From Hormiphora californensis (lineage: Eukaryota > Ctenophora > Tentaculata > Cydippida > Pleurobrachiidae): 64,000 bases of DNA. The position numbers and the translations under genes are program-made. Positions 30,220 to 40,968 of this stretch are shown here, piece after piece; the stretch's first letter is position 1, and every line of letters begins with the position of its first letter. Below the pieces are notes generated by a model, which saw only the letters and a list, made by a program, of their open reading frames with translations, did no database searches and was not told the DNA's origin. The stretch is from contig CM035351.1 in NCBI GenBank assembly GCA_020137815.1, positions 4,051,078 through 4,115,077 of the forward strand, given 5' to 3'.

Positions 30220-31041
30220 ATGTGTGAGAAGAAGTGGACTACTGTCGTGAAGACAAAGGTGGAGAAAGCATTGAATAAGATTCCAGTCCTAGATCTTTCA
30301 GTCACCAAGAGGAGGACAAATCTTATGTTTGAGACCGATGAACAGTTGGAACAGGCGAAAGAAGTTCTTTCACCGTTCCTTGATGTTTCTCCCGTAGTGG
30401 AGAAGGAGAAGAAAAGAGATCCTCGCATCATGATCAATGATCTTGACCAAGACCTGCTGGAAAAAGATCGCCTTCTGTCAGAGATTGTCAGTGATAAGAA
30501 TGAGTCTGTGAAGAGACTAGTTGGGGAGGGTCACCTGGTGAAGGTGGTCCATGTAAACAGAACAGGAAGATATGCAGTGTTCCAGGTCTCTCCAGAAGTG
30601 AGGAAGGCGATATCAGAAAGGAAGGACAAGCTATTCTTGAAACTTCGACAGCATTCAGTGAGGAACAGGTTTTATGTCACGCAGTGTTTTCACTGCCAGC
30701 GCTTTGGCCATGTAGCAGGATCCATCTACTGCCCAAACAAGGATAAATCTCCGGTTTGTGCCTTCTGTACGGGAGATCATGACACTAGGAGTTGCCATGC
30801 CAAGAAGGAAAATGTAGTGAGCAGGATGAAATGTGTCAACTGTGATCATGGAGGAAGCAGAGAGGACAAGCGCCATGCTCAAAGTCACCCAGCCTCCAGC
30901 AGTATGTGTCCATTCTATGTAAATGCTAAAGGAAGACTCATGGAGAGTACCAGTGGAGTAACGAAGCAGGAAAAAAACGTGTACCTGACGAGGGCATGGG
31001 AGGATCTGAGAGGAAAACGTCTTGGAGGATTGGCACACTAA
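30220..31041 (+). CDS. LINE ORF1 fragment (zinc knuckles retained)
   Basis: About 270 codons remain, with zinc-knuckle blocks CFHCQRFGHV, CAFCTGDHDTRSC and MKCVNCDHGG and the SSMCPFY tail. The N-terminal third present in copy 1 is missing through 5' truncation; the ATG at the junction is made partly of flanking sequence. It ends 46 bp after ORF2 starts. Confidence 0.8.
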   Translation: MCEKKWTTVVKTKVEKALNKIPVLDLSVTKRRTNLMFETDEQLEQAKEVLSPFLDVSPVVEKEKKRDPRIMINDLDQDLLEKDRLLSEIVSDKNESVKRLVGEGHLVKVVHVNRTGRYAVFQVSPEVRKAISERKDKLFLKLRQHSVRNRFYVTQCFHCQRFGHVAGSIYCPNKDKSPVCAFCTGDHDTRSCHAKKENVVSRMKCVNCDHGGSREDKRHAQSHPASSSMCPFYVNAKGRLMESTSGVTKQEKNVYLTRAWEDLRGKRLGGLAH

Positions 31042-34000
31042 ACGTCCACTCAGTTATGAATAAGACGTCAGGTGTAATTACACACTTGGAGGAAAAAGGA
31101 TGCGACATCTGCTTGGTACAGGAGACTTATCTGAAACAGAGTGACACAGCTAAACTTCAGGAGATTAGAGACTATGGTTGGAATATCTTCTCCTCGCCTA
31201 GAGCGGAACGTTCAGGAGGTGGAATTGGAATCTTGTACAGGGTTGGTGTCAAGTTGAAATACACTCCGGTAAAAGCTAAGTTTAAATCGTTTCAAGTCCA
31301 GGAAGCCCTTATTGGAGGAGGAAAAGATGTGACGAGGCTGTGCAATATCTATAGACCTCCGTATACTGGCAAGGCACGGTTTACAGAAGCCCAGTTCTTG
31401 GATGAGTTTACTGATTATTTGTCAGAGTTGGTCTGCAAAACGGGGAACCCTATCCTGATGGGGGACTTTAACTTCCAGGTTCAAGATACTCAGAACTTCT
31501 ATGCGAAGAAGTTGCTTGGACTACTTGACTCTCTTGGATTTGATCAGCGGGTCCCACTACAACCTACTCATGTTCGTGGTGGTACTTTGGATCTGCTTCT
31601 CTGCCAAAAAGACAGATATTCTAAGGTTCAATCAGTTGAAGTATTTCCTGACGGAACGACCTCTGATCATTTTCTTGTATTGGCGGAGCTGTGTATTGAA
31701 ACTGTAGCAAGTGAATACAAGACTCGTGAAAAAGTGGACATGTACAGGGATTTCAAGGCTGTTGATATTGAAATACTTCGATGTGCTTTTAGGAGTGTGG
31801 ATTGGAGTGAAGCGATGGAATCTGGATCAGCTGAGGAGGTTTTGTGTATTTATATGAGGAAACTTGAGGAACTTGTGGATAGGACTGTCCCGTTGAAGAG
31901 GAGAAAGAAGAGAGGAGCTAAGCTGAGGCCATGGAGAGATAATCCAGAGGTGCGTCAAGTTCTTCGTCAGCGGCGGAATGCTGAGCGAGCCTGGGAGAAC
32001 AATAAAACCAGCGTCACGAAGAAGCAGTTCAATGAACTCAAGAGGCAGTTTGGGCGTGTTGACAAGGAAGCGAGGACGAACTACGTCAAGGAAGACTTGG
32101 AGGAGTCCAGAGATGACCCCAAAGCACTTCAAAGGAAATTGAACCGTCTACTTGGTAATACTGAGACCTTTATGCCTGAAACCACAGATAAGCGGAGGTT
32201 AGCGGATGACTTTGCGGACTTCTTTGTTGGAAAAGTTGATAAGATCCGGTCTACTGTTATTGGAGAGAAGAATCTGAGGACTAAGAGGAACCCTATTCAT
32301 CAGACACCCGTCTGTTGTTTTGAGGAATTTGAGGAAGTTTCCCCAGAGAAACTAAAGAGGATAATCAAAGACATGCCAGACAAGACATGTGATCTTGACC
32401 CTATACCGACTTGGTTAGTGAAGGGGTGTATGCATGAGCTAGCTCCAGTCTTGTGCAGGTTTATTAACCTATCTCTTGGATGTTCCAGTGTTCCTGAACT
32501 TCTCCAGCAAGCTTTGGTGTTTCCAACGATTAAGAACCCTTATGGCGATAAGGACACTTTGACCAATTATCGGCCAGTCTCCAACCTATCTTTTGTCTCC
32601 AAGCTTCTTGAAAAGATAGTTCTAGAGCAGCTCAACTCGTATCTTAATGAGAACGAGTTACTAAATAAGCATCAATCAGGTTACAGGGTGAATCATAGCT
32701 GTGAAACCCTACTGATGGGTATGTTTGATGATCTCCTTCGGGATATGGATGAAGGAAAGGTCGCAGGCCTCTTTCTATTAGATATGAGCGCCGCTTTTGA
32801 CACAGTGGACCATGGAAAGCTGCTAGAAGTTCTTGAAGAACGGTTTGGAGTGAGAGGTTCTGTCTTGGATTGGTTCGCCAACTATCTACAAATGAGGACT
32901 TATCGGGTAAACGTGGAAGGGGAACTTTCGAGGATTGTCTCTCTGATATGTGGAGTTCCGCAAGGTTCACTGCTTGGACCTGTGTTGTTTTTACTGTATG
33001 TGGAGGAATTGCAAGATTTGGTCAAACCGTATGGCTTAAGGATTAAACTTTATGCTGATGACTCGCAATTGTACATCAGCTTTGTTCCAACTGATGAGGA
33101 AAACTGGAAACTGGCAAAGGAGAGGACTGAGGAATGCTTGTCAAGTGTGAAAGAGTGGATGAGTGAGCACTGGCTAAAGTGCAATGAGGCAAAGACTGAA
33201 TTCCTGCTGTTAGGCAAAAACAGCGCCCTGGATAAGATGGTCTATCAGCCCACTGTGGACTTTGGTGGAGTGGAGATAAGCCCAGTGGACTTTACGGGGA
33301 GTACAGGGAAAACACTAGGAGTGTTCCTTGATAGCAACCTCTCTATGGAGAGGCAAATCAACAGTGTTAAGAGGCAATGTGGTTTGTTGTTGAAGAATCT
33401 ATGGCAGGTAAATCGGTGTCTAGATAGATCGACGAAGATACTCCTTGTTAAGCAGCTCATCATTTCAAGACTGGATTATTGTAATATCCTTTACCATGGC
33501 TTACCTAAGAAGCTTCTCAACAGCCTTCAGAGAGTCTTGAACTCGTGTGTCAGATTTGTTTATGGCCTACACGGTCACCAAGACACCTACATGCCATACT
33601 TGAAAGAATTGCATGTTCTTCCTGTGGAACAACGAGTCACGTTCAAAGCATGCCTGATGGCGTACAAGATTGTACATGGATTGGCCCCTGACTACCTGCA
33701 AGATCAGGTCCCTGTTGATGATGGACTTCATGTGATCCGGGCTACTAGAGGAAATGCTTGGCCTGATGGCCTCAAGCTGAAGTACCCTAAGCTATCAAGT
33801 GTCAACGCGACTTCCAAGTTGAGAAGAAGACGTCCGTCGGTTTACCTGCCTGAAGTCTGGAATAGGCTTCCCCTTGATCTGAGAGCTGTTGAGTCTGTGG
33901 AATCTTTCAAGTCTAAGCTCAAGACTAGTCTTTTCACTGAGGCTTTTGGTGAGACTGGACTGTCCTCTTAACACTCTCCTTCTTGCTGAGGTATGTGCTC

Positions 34001-34377
34001 TAGCTGGTACCCGTTTTTAATTATTTTTCTGTATTTAAGCTCGTGGCGAGCAGAAGTGTGAAGCATAAATTGGGGTTTTTCATAGCACGAGTGTTTTTCT
34101 GTGTTCCAATATACGGACTTTTATATCATTTTTTAGAGTTCCAGGACTCTAACTCAGTCTGTTATGTAATCAGTCACCGATAGTTATGTGAGCCGATAGT
34201 AATGTGAGCCGGTGTAATTTTTCTTTATTATTTTTTGTTCTATTAGGGATAAGTTGGCGAGGTCTTACCAGTATATTAACCGTTCAGATCATCCTTCAGT
34301 GACAGCAGCAGTTTCGCTGCTCTGTCCCTGTCGGATATGGGCGGAATATAAACATAGTTATTATTATTATTATTATT
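30223..34377 (+). mobile_element. 5'-truncated CR1/Jockey-like LINE, copy 2, with intact ORF2
   Basis: Starts inside ORF1, at the TGTGAG that corresponds to MCEEKW in copy 1, and ends in an (ATT)n tail. AATATG is present at both junctions (30217-30222 and 34378-34383), an apparent 6-bp target duplication. The insertion split the right TIR of the 28911-34398 element. Confidence 0.85.
30996..33971 (+). CDS. LINE ORF2 polyprotein: AP endonuclease and reverse transcriptase, intact frame
   Basis: One open frame of 991 aa. The endonuclease domain is within residues 1-240 (GTLNVHSVMN, QETYLKQ, MGDFNFQ, SDHFLVLAE). The RT domain spans about 480-800 with NYRPVSNLSF, DMSAAFDTVDH, GVPQGSLLGP and the catalytic LYADDSQLY. 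A conserved C-terminal region follows (SRLDYCNILYHGLP, RRRPSVYLPEVWN). No RNase H. The intact frame suggests recent insertion relative to copy 1, although with ORF1 truncated this copy is not a complete element. Confidence 0.9.
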   Translation: MGGSERKTSWRIGTLNVHSVMNKTSGVITHLEEKGCDICLVQETYLKQSDTAKLQEIRDYGWNIFSSPRAERSGGGIGILYRVGVKLKYTPVKAKFKSFQVQEALIGGGKDVTRLCNIYRPPYTGKARFTEAQFLDEFTDYLSELVCKTGNPILMGDFNFQVQDTQNFYAKKLLGLLDSLGFDQRVPLQPTHVRGGTLDLLLCQKDRYSKVQSVEVFPDGTTSDHFLVLAELCIETVASEYKTREKVDMYRDFKAVDIEILRCAFRSVDWSEAMESGSAEEVLCIYMRKLEELVDRTVPLKRRKKRGAKLRPWRDNPEVRQVLRQRRNAERAWENNKTSVTKKQFNELKRQFGRVDKEARTNYVKEDLEESRDDPKALQRKLNRLLGNTETFMPETTDKRRLADDFADFFVGKVDKIRSTVIGEKNLRTKRNPIHQTPVCCFEEFEEVSPEKLKRIIKDMPDKTCDLDPIPTWLVKGCMHELAPVLCRFINLSLGCSSVPELLQQALVFPTIKNPYGDKDTLTNYRPVSNLSFVSKLLEKIVLEQLNSYLNENELLNKHQSGYRVNHSCETLLMGMFDDLLRDMDEGKVAGLFLLDMSAAFDTVDHGKLLEVLEERFGVRGSVLDWFANYLQMRTYRVNVEGELSRIVSLICGVPQGSLLGPVLFLLYVEELQDLVKPYGLRIKLYADDSQLYISFVPTDEENWKLAKERTEECLSSVKEWMSEHWLKCNEAKTEFLLLGKNSALDKMVYQPTVDFGGVEISPVDFTGSTGKTLGVFLDSNLSMERQINSVKRQCGLLLKNLWQVNRCLDRSTKILLVKQLIISRLDYCNILYHGLPKKLLNSLQRVLNSCVRFVYGLHGHQDTYMPYLKELHVLPVEQRVTFKACLMAYKIVHGLAPDYLQDQVPVDDGLHVIRATRGNAWPDGLKLKYPKLSSVNATSKLRRRRPSVYLPEVWNRLPLDLRAVESVESFKSKLKTSLFTEAFGETGLSS

Positions 34378-34398
34378 AATATGTCAGTATCCCTTTAA

Positions 34399-34537
34399 GT
34401 TGGTTTGTAATCTAATTACATAGTTGGATAAAGAGGGACACCCGGCAGAGCCGGGTGGGTTATCAAAAAACCCTCATTTGAGGTGCACGGTACACCTAAT
34501 GGGTGGGCTAGTTTAACAAAAATACAGAAATAGAAAC
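34399..34537. other. Short spacer between TIR element and XRCC2-like stop
   Basis: Contains a small hairpin CACCCGGC/GCCGGGTG near 34440-34458. Nothing else seen. Confidence 0.4.
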
Positions 34538-35970
34538 TTAGTTTAGAACTGTCACACCCCTTTCGTCAATAGAAATAGCAATCTGTGTGCCTGATTTGTG
34601 GTCGAAGAGAGTTCGAGGGTTTACACACCCAACCACCTCAAGTCGTTTAGTTACCGTTTTACCCCATAATGCTGTAAATAGGCTATCCAGCTGAAATAAA
34701 ATCAAAGGTTAGATTCAGAGAGTTATTGAGAAGCTATGGAAAGTAGGGGCCACTAGCGTGGTAAACGCAGGCAAGAGGCAAAATTGAGTACCACACGCTA
34801 GTAGTGTCCCCTACTAATTTATTTAGTTTCAATTACCTGTTTAGGTGATTTAGAGGGAGGATGCCAAGAAACTACAATTGGTAGAGATTTGTTGAGTGAG
34901 AGGATTGATTGAAATATCTCATTTCTATACACACTCCGTTGAGTATTCCAGTAATACGAGAATAGTCCATCAAACACGATCAAATCGTACATGGTTCTAT
35001 CTTCGTTGAGGGCATTTTCCACCCACCTCAACAAATCAACCAGCTGAAAAATTAATGAATAATTAGAACTAATAGTAATCAGTCGTACAACTATTGAACT
35101 ATTGCTGTTTACCTGTTTGCTAGATGATGGTACGGCGAGGGATAGTCGTTGAAGCACAGAGCTACACAGGGAGGAGTGTGAATCTGACAGCTGTGTAGTA
35201 AAGCATTCCGGAGTTACGTTACATTCACAGTCTATGTAGAGGACTCTGCTGCTGGGGTATCTGACAAGTCTACCTACCACTACACTCTTCAGAATACTTG
35301 TTACTCCTGAAAAGGAACAGTCTTGATTTATTCAACACTTTTAAAGTATCACTTTAGCTGTCCATAATTAAGGACCATATTCCTACACGCATACACATTT
35401 TTCATAATCCACCCTCTGGCCATCCTTACCAGTACCATGCTCTCCAATTACTTCGACAAGTTCAAGGTCTGTTAAAGGTCCAATAAGCTCGTTTTCATCA
35501 CAAAACCGGGCTCGTTTACTAAGCCGTCCAACCAGCTGAAAGAATAGAACGGTATTTCAACAAATGTACCCCATGAAACGTAGATAGTGAACCATAATAA
35601 AGTTCAAGAGCCTCCAAGAGCGAACCAAGTCCAAGAGCGCACCAGGACCAGGAGAGCACCCCATCCAGAAGAGACTGCGCGCAAGGGATACCACGTGCAG
35701 AAGAGGTCGCACACGCAAATACAACGCCGCGGACATCTTCTGCGTGTGGTATCCCCTGCGCGTGGTATCTTCTGGATAGGGAGCTCTCTTTACTTGGGTT
35801 TGGTGCGCTCTTGATTGTGGTCTCTTCTGGGTGTGGTTCGCTCTTGGATATAATGGTCTCTTCTGGATGTGGTTCGCTCTGGGATATGGTCTCTTTTGGA
35901 TGTGATTCGCTCTTGGAGGCTCTTGACTTAATTATGGTTCACTATTTACCTGTTGCAAACTCTCCGACAT
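34538..35970 (-). CDS. XRCC2: XRCC2-like RecA/RAD51 paralogue
   Basis: Exons 35970-35950, 35535-35430, 35306-35113, 35043-34837 and 34690-34538 are in phase and encode 226 aa (human XRCC2 280). The protein starts MSESLQQLVGRLS. The Walker A position reads GEHGTG then GVTSIL across the exon 2/3 junction, so the usual GK[ST] lysine is absent. RVLYIDCECN corresponds to the strand after Walker A. YDLIVFDGLFSYYWNTQRS matches the Walker B/LILDSLSAFYW region of XRCC2. XRCC2 acts in the BCDX2 RAD51-paralogue complex in homologous recombination. The family assignment rests mainly on the FYW-type Walker B block and size. Intron 1 holds a 357-bp foldback element. Confidence 0.7.
35587..35943. mobile_element. 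Foldback (TIR) element, ~357 bp, in XRCC2-like intron 1
   Basis: The left end GTGAACCATAAT, followed by CAAGAGCCTCCAAGAGCGAA, is mirrored at the right end (35905-35943). The right arm holds three direct copies of a GTCTCTT(C/T)TGG(A/G)TGTG(A/G)TTCGCTCT-like unit. ATAGTGAACC/GGTTCACTAT forms the outer palindrome. No coding capacity. Confidence 0.75.
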
Positions 35971-36700
35971 TGGAACACTCAACACAGATTGGGCCCTTTA
36001 TTCTTTTAAAATTTGCCAAACGTTTGGTTTTAGCGACAGAAAAAGAAGTCAGTTTGACATTTTCTTTTCATGACGCGACGGTGCGCGGCTCCACGCTACT
36101 TGGTTTGGCGCTGCAGGCCCTAGTGCGCGCGTTTTTAGGGCTAGCGTGTTTCTTCCGTCCAAAGCAAAGTTCGAAGTTTGTTTTTTTACTTTTGTCCCTC
36201 ACCAGTCACCCTTGAAAAGCGCTACCTTATCCCGCTGTGGCATATGCCAACTCGCAGCCCACACATACCAACATTGCGACTGCCACTGCGTGTCCACGGT
36301 CGGGCAAAGTTAAAATCTAGGTGCGGTCGAGACGGGTAAGGGCTGCCCGTTAGGGTCTGGTTAGGGGTTTGTTTGGAGTTATCGGTTAGCGCTATCGATT
36401 ATCTATCAGATACTGTTTAGTTTACTCTAATTAGCCATGTGGTTGCGTGGCTATAGCCGTTTGAAAAAAGTCGGTCTAGAAAATAAAAGTGACTATTTTT
36501 GCTAAATGTTAGCAGATCCAAACTTCACGCACTCGCACGCTCAGAACAGGATCAATACGGGATCTATTGCCGCACAATGGGAACTAGGGCCGAGCCAGGA
36601 AGGGCACAGCGGCCGAATTTCTCAATTCTCAAGAAAACTGTCGATGAAAATAAATAATAGTATGTACACCTTTCAGAAAGAACAAGATCGTCCAGAATAG
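35971..36700. other. Intergenic region, XRCC2-like start to secreted-protein stop
   Basis: CpG-rich at 36060-36170 and 36240-36340, likely including the XRCC2 promoter. No recognisable gene. Confidence 0.4.
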
Positions 36701-37540
36701 TTAGTTAACAATACAATTGCCATCACACTCAAGCTGTCCTTCGTTACAGATGCAATTCTGTGGACACTTATATTCGCCGTATTCAGTATCTTCATAGGCT
36801 ACTACTTCCTCCCCCGACATCGCATACGACTTTGTCATCCCCTCTCCCAGGAAGGGACACTTCTTAGGGCAGGAAAGCTCCGATATACAGTCTCTCTTGC
36901 ACGTGCAGTAGTTGCAGCCGTTGTAGTAGATCTCTCCGGGGAATGCTGGCTTAGCCAGCCCCATGCTATCAAGGTACATACAGCAATCTCCTTCGCTGTA
37001 TATCAACTCTGAAATTGGTCAATCATTGTTTTCTGAATCACCCAATACCCTCATAACCCCTTAGGCTCGAGTTCAAGCGATTCCTCTGTCTCTCTCTCGA
37101 ATCAAGATGTTTGTATATCCCCCTAAAAAAGAGATAATAATAATAATATTTTGACATCAAGGCCAACTCAGATAAATCTCTACTCACCACCCAATTCCAT
37201 TTCCCATCATGTATTTACATAATCATTTATATTATATTCTAAATTCTTACATTTAGACACTTCTGAAATTAACAAATATTTATCCTTCTACGTTTGGCAT
37301 ATGTCACCCCATTCTCCACTACTTACCTCCGTTATAACATAGAACAGTGGTACAACCAGAGTGGTAGATGTACCCATGGTCCACCTGGTAGGAAGGCCAT
37401 GTCATGGTAAGGGTACATGCTCCTCCACTCCTATCATTAGGTTCTGAAGTTGTGGGGCCGGGGGTCGGTGTGGGTGAGGTAGGAGTCTCCATACAGCTAC
37501 CTACAACCCCTAGGAGGGCGAACGACGCGAGAAAGAACAT
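36701..37540 (-). CDS. Small secreted cysteine-rich protein
   Basis: Exon 1 (37540-37327) and exon 2 (37008-36701) join in phase, 173 aa. It starts with a signal peptide (MFFLASFALLGVVGSC), followed by a proline/threonine/serine linker. Cysteine clusters follow: GACTLTMTW...GCTTVLCYNGG, GDCCMYLD, YYNGCNYCTCKRDC, LSCPKKCP and CPQNCICNEGQLECDGNC. The CxCxxxC spacing resembles VWC- or pacifastin-type extracellular modules, but no family is claimed. It is divergent from the phosphatase gene, whose start is 378 bp away. Confidence 0.7.
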
Positions 37541-37917
37541 GGCAAGAAATAAAGTTGTGTGTTTCGAGGAAGTGAATAAATTGATTTATCGTTGGAAAAG
37601 TCTACTTCTTTTCCGTACTTCATAGTAACTTTAGGGTTTTCATTCGACACACATTGCACATTGTCTTGCCTGGGCTCAGCTTGCCGGCATAGTAGATCGA
37701 CGGTTCTACTGTCCATATTTCAGGCATATAGTCACAAAAGTAGTAGAACACATGGCTCCGTCATCCATGCAGCCTATAGGTTTTTTGTTTGTCGTACCCT
37801 TGGGTACAAATACCGCTAATTGGGAGTACATTTATGGCTGAAAGTTGTTCAATGAAACTATCGGCGTAAACCCCATATATATCTAACCATTACTTTACTG
37901 TCAATAGGAATGGATAG
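37541..37917. promoter_or_regulatory. Divergent promoter interval, secreted protein / phosphatase
   Basis: 377 bp between two opposite start codons; no clear core elements. Inferred from layout only. Confidence 0.3.
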
Positions 37918-38830
37918 ATGACGACGGAGCACCAATCCAAGAAACAGAAGGTGGTGCAGAGGCAGGGGCACATATACGATGGCCAGAACCGACTGACAAT
38001 GTGGCCTGAGGAGAAGATCAGACAGTGTATATCAGTATCAACACGGCATCTGTTGTTATCACTAATGGAACAATACACCACAGACACAGCACGGATAGAT
38101 ACAGAGTGGACATATATTACTTCCCACTCGCAACTCAGCAGTAACAGCAAACTACCCAAACAACTCAAGTTGTCTGTTAACGGTTACCAGTATCTCACAA
38201 GGAAACTAGCCACGCTGACACTGCATGAGCCCATCAGGAATAGCAACAAGGATGCTTATGACTCCTCTAATGCCAGTTTCATCTACGATAGTAATCCGAA
38301 GGAGGCGGTGTTTATAGCCTCCCAGAGTCCCATGCCTTCCACAATAACTCAGTTTTGGAGGATGATATGGGAGAACAAGGTGTCGACTATTGTAATGCTG
38401 GCTGTCATCAAGGATAAAGGAGATGTCAAGGGGTGCAGGTCAGTTAACACACAATACACACTAGCTGTTGTAGTATTAGGGTACAGGTTTGAGGTTAGTA
38501 AACATGCCAGTAGCGAGCCAGAGAGGGTGAAGGGTTAGTGAAGTATACAATTAACCCCAGTAACTATTAGATTAGAGTGTACTGACACCATTCACTAACT
38601 GTTAGATGTGTGTGATATCAGATAGATTCTTCAGAAGGTAGAGATGTGTAGGTGTTTGTGTGTGTGTGAGAGAGAGATGGTAAATTTGCATAATTACCAG
38701 AGCAGCGGGGTTGTGTGTTGTCTCATCAGGTGATTGTATTGTGCGATGCATATATGGGGATTTGTATGCATGTGTGTCTGCAGTATTTCACAAAGCCCCA
38801 TTCTCAATTACCCACACTCTCTATTTCTTC

Positions 38831-38898
<68 letters not shown>

Positions 38899-38936
38899 TC
38901 CCTCTCTCTCTCTCTCTCTCTCTCACTCTCTCTCAC

Positions 38937-38996
<60 letters not shown>

Positions 38997-40968
38997 CTTT
39001 TCTTTTTCTCTCTCTCGCCATGTTGTAATTTTCTTTCATCGAAGCTCATTAATATTTAATGTTATCTGTCGTTTTGAATGCGAAGCAATTAAGAACAACC
39101 AATTTGTTCTCGCTCCAACTTCTCAAAAACCCCTCTAATCACATTGTCCCTAAAGTGAAAGCGAAACAACAACGAACTGGCTCGCGCATTCGTTGCGCAT
39201 AACGATCTCACCGGTGAGATTCACATGCGCAACGTTTTTCGACGCGCAGCCAGTTCGTTGTTGTTTCGCTTTCACTTTACCACTAACCCCTCTAACCCCA
39301 CAACCCTCCTCCAGATATTGGCCGAAAGAGGGTATCATGTCTTTTGGCCAGTTTGAGGTCTGTGTGGTGTCCAAGCACGCGGTTTGTACCCACTACTTGG
39401 TCAGAAGTCTATACATAAAGGATACCATTAGCGGCACCAGCCGGACAGTCACACAGTTCCAATACAAAGCCTGGAACGACGGGGAGCAAGTTCCATCTGA
39501 TTTGAATACTTTCCTTGAATTTAGACGCAAGGTATTAACCCCCCCCCCCCCCCATATAACAGGGAGCGTGCAGAGAAAGAGATGGAGAGAGTGGGGTGAT
39601 TGGAGGTGTTATGCAATGATGCAATACTTCTGGGAGGGAGAGATCAGAGCAAAAGAGAGAAAAAGAGGGGTTAAAGAGAGTTGGCTGTAGGTGTTGCAAG
39701 AATATATGAGAAGGGATATATTTATTATTTTTTACCCCACCTCTTAACGGGGTGCGTTGAGAGATGGTGAAGCAATGTGATTTATAATGGTAAGCGTGAA
39801 ATGATGTAAAATGAAATGATAAATAATGACAAGGGGGTTGAGCAATGAGCCGAGAGAGAAATGAAAGATCCCGAAAGTATCATACTTCCTACCCGCACAA
39901 ACATTTACACCCAACTCCCCTCCCAGATCCAGAGAAGCAACATATCCTGCAAGACCCCGATGGTAGTACATTGTAGGGACGGTCTGGGGAGAACTGGTCT
40001 CTTTGTGCTACTAGACTTGGCCCTTCGGAAACTAATTAAAGACGGCGACAAGATTAAGGTACAAAGCTGCTACTTAGGCTCCCATTCTGTCTACATTAAC
40101 AAAGGGTACTCACCCGCATTGAATGTGTCACTGAACCGCCTGCGTAACGTAGAACACAGCAGGAGGGGCTGCCCTTTGTGTGTGTGTTTGGGTGAAGTGT
40201 TGGAGCGCGCGAGATGTCAAGTGTAGATGGGTCGGCGCGTGATATACACTGCGCGCGCCTAGTATACAATTTGTGTATTCTTTGTACATTTTGGTACAAC
40301 ATCTGTAATTTCAGGAGCTGGACCTCTGTGCCTTGTTAGAGTTTCTGAGAGACCAGAGGCCGGGGTTAATCAGCAACCGCCGGCAGTACCAGTTCTGTGT
40401 GGGGGCATTCTGCGAAGAGGTAATATTTCAAAACAATCAAATTGCTAGTTGCTAAATCGTGTTTTTTGCTATGTGTGCGTGTTTGCTACATTTCCCACGG
40501 TTGCTACATTTCCCACGGCGTGTTTTATGTATTGTAGGTGGACGAACTCCTTTCTGAAAGTTGTCAATGCTTGCTGAGTGAGTAATTAACATGTAGATCA
40601 ATTAACTTCCGAGCATAGTTTAGAGCATCGTAAAAGCATGTTTTACCTTTTAAGAAGAGTTTTATCATTAGCATGGCCTTCATTAAAATTAATTTCCTTA
40701 TCTGCACTATTTATGACCCTTACCTCCCATCTTGCCCCTCGTCTACTTTATTTCTCCCTTACCATCCCCTAAACCCCTGCCTTGCTCGTCCCAATTTCAC
40801 CGCCCCCGCACAAATATAAAGGAGGGTTACAACACAACAACTAATCCCCTAATCCCACCGCAGGTCTACGCAATACTAACGGCTGAGGGGAGTGGGGGAT
40901 CTCGGTCACTAGGAACGGACACTTTATTTAGGCTCCAGCAACAACTCCTATCTACTTGCAATGATTGA
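37918..40968 (+). CDS. Classical protein tyrosine phosphatase, single catalytic domain
   Basis: Exons 37918-38438, 39315-39531, 39927-40058, 40315-40419 and 40864-40968 are in phase and encode 359 aa; an in-frame stop lies directly before the ATG. Blocks are SSNASFIYDSN (substrate/NASF loop), FIASQSPMPSTITQFWRMIW, STIVMLAVIKD, CR-YWPKEG, then the WPD-loop position as YKAWNDGEQVPS. The active site is VVHCRDGLGRTGLFV, with catalytic cysteine and arginine. The final Q-loop block is NRRQYQFCVGAFCEE. WND keeps the general-acid aspartate but not the proline. An alternative terminal exon (40538-40585) is also in frame. The N-terminal 100 residues lack recognised domains. Substrate unknown. Confidence 0.85.
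38836..39015. repeat. (CT)n microsatellite in phosphatase intron 1
   Basis: CT dinucleotide tract with short interruptions; L/S-rich open frames over it are artefacts. Confidence 0.95.
39151..39279. mobile_element. 129-bp palindromic MITE with TA ends
   Basis: Outer arms of 32 bp are perfect inverted copies (TAAAGTGAAAGCGAAACAAC onward) and the interior is also nearly self-complementary, with centre CACCGGTG. TA at each end would fit a Tc1/mariner-type target duplication. Phosphatase intron 1, about 35 bp before exon 2. Confidence 0.85.
40538..40585 (+). CDS. Possible alternative last exon of the phosphatase
   Basis: After a plausible acceptor (ATTGTAG) an in-phase stretch VDELLSESCQCLLSE ends at TAA. 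Splicing exon 4 to this exon would replace the 34-residue end encoded at 40864-40968. No other evidence; the downstream exon has the better acceptor. Confidence 0.35.
   Translation: MDELLSESCQCLLSE

Larger units (their letters stand above)
28911..34398. mobile_element. TIR element with long terminal repeats, interrupted by LINE copy 2
   Basis: Left end TTAAAGGGATACTGACATAT at 28911 is mirrored at 34379-34398. Further inside, 28999-29045 mirrors 30103-30150, and 29061-29110 mirrors 29975-30035, so the inverted repeats extend well over 100 bp. TTAA at both ends suggests a TTAA target site (piggyBac-like), but it could be part of the repeat. Without the LINE the element is about 1.3 kb and has no transposase. 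Three direct ~151-bp units start at 29461, 29612 and 29763. Confidence 0.8.
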
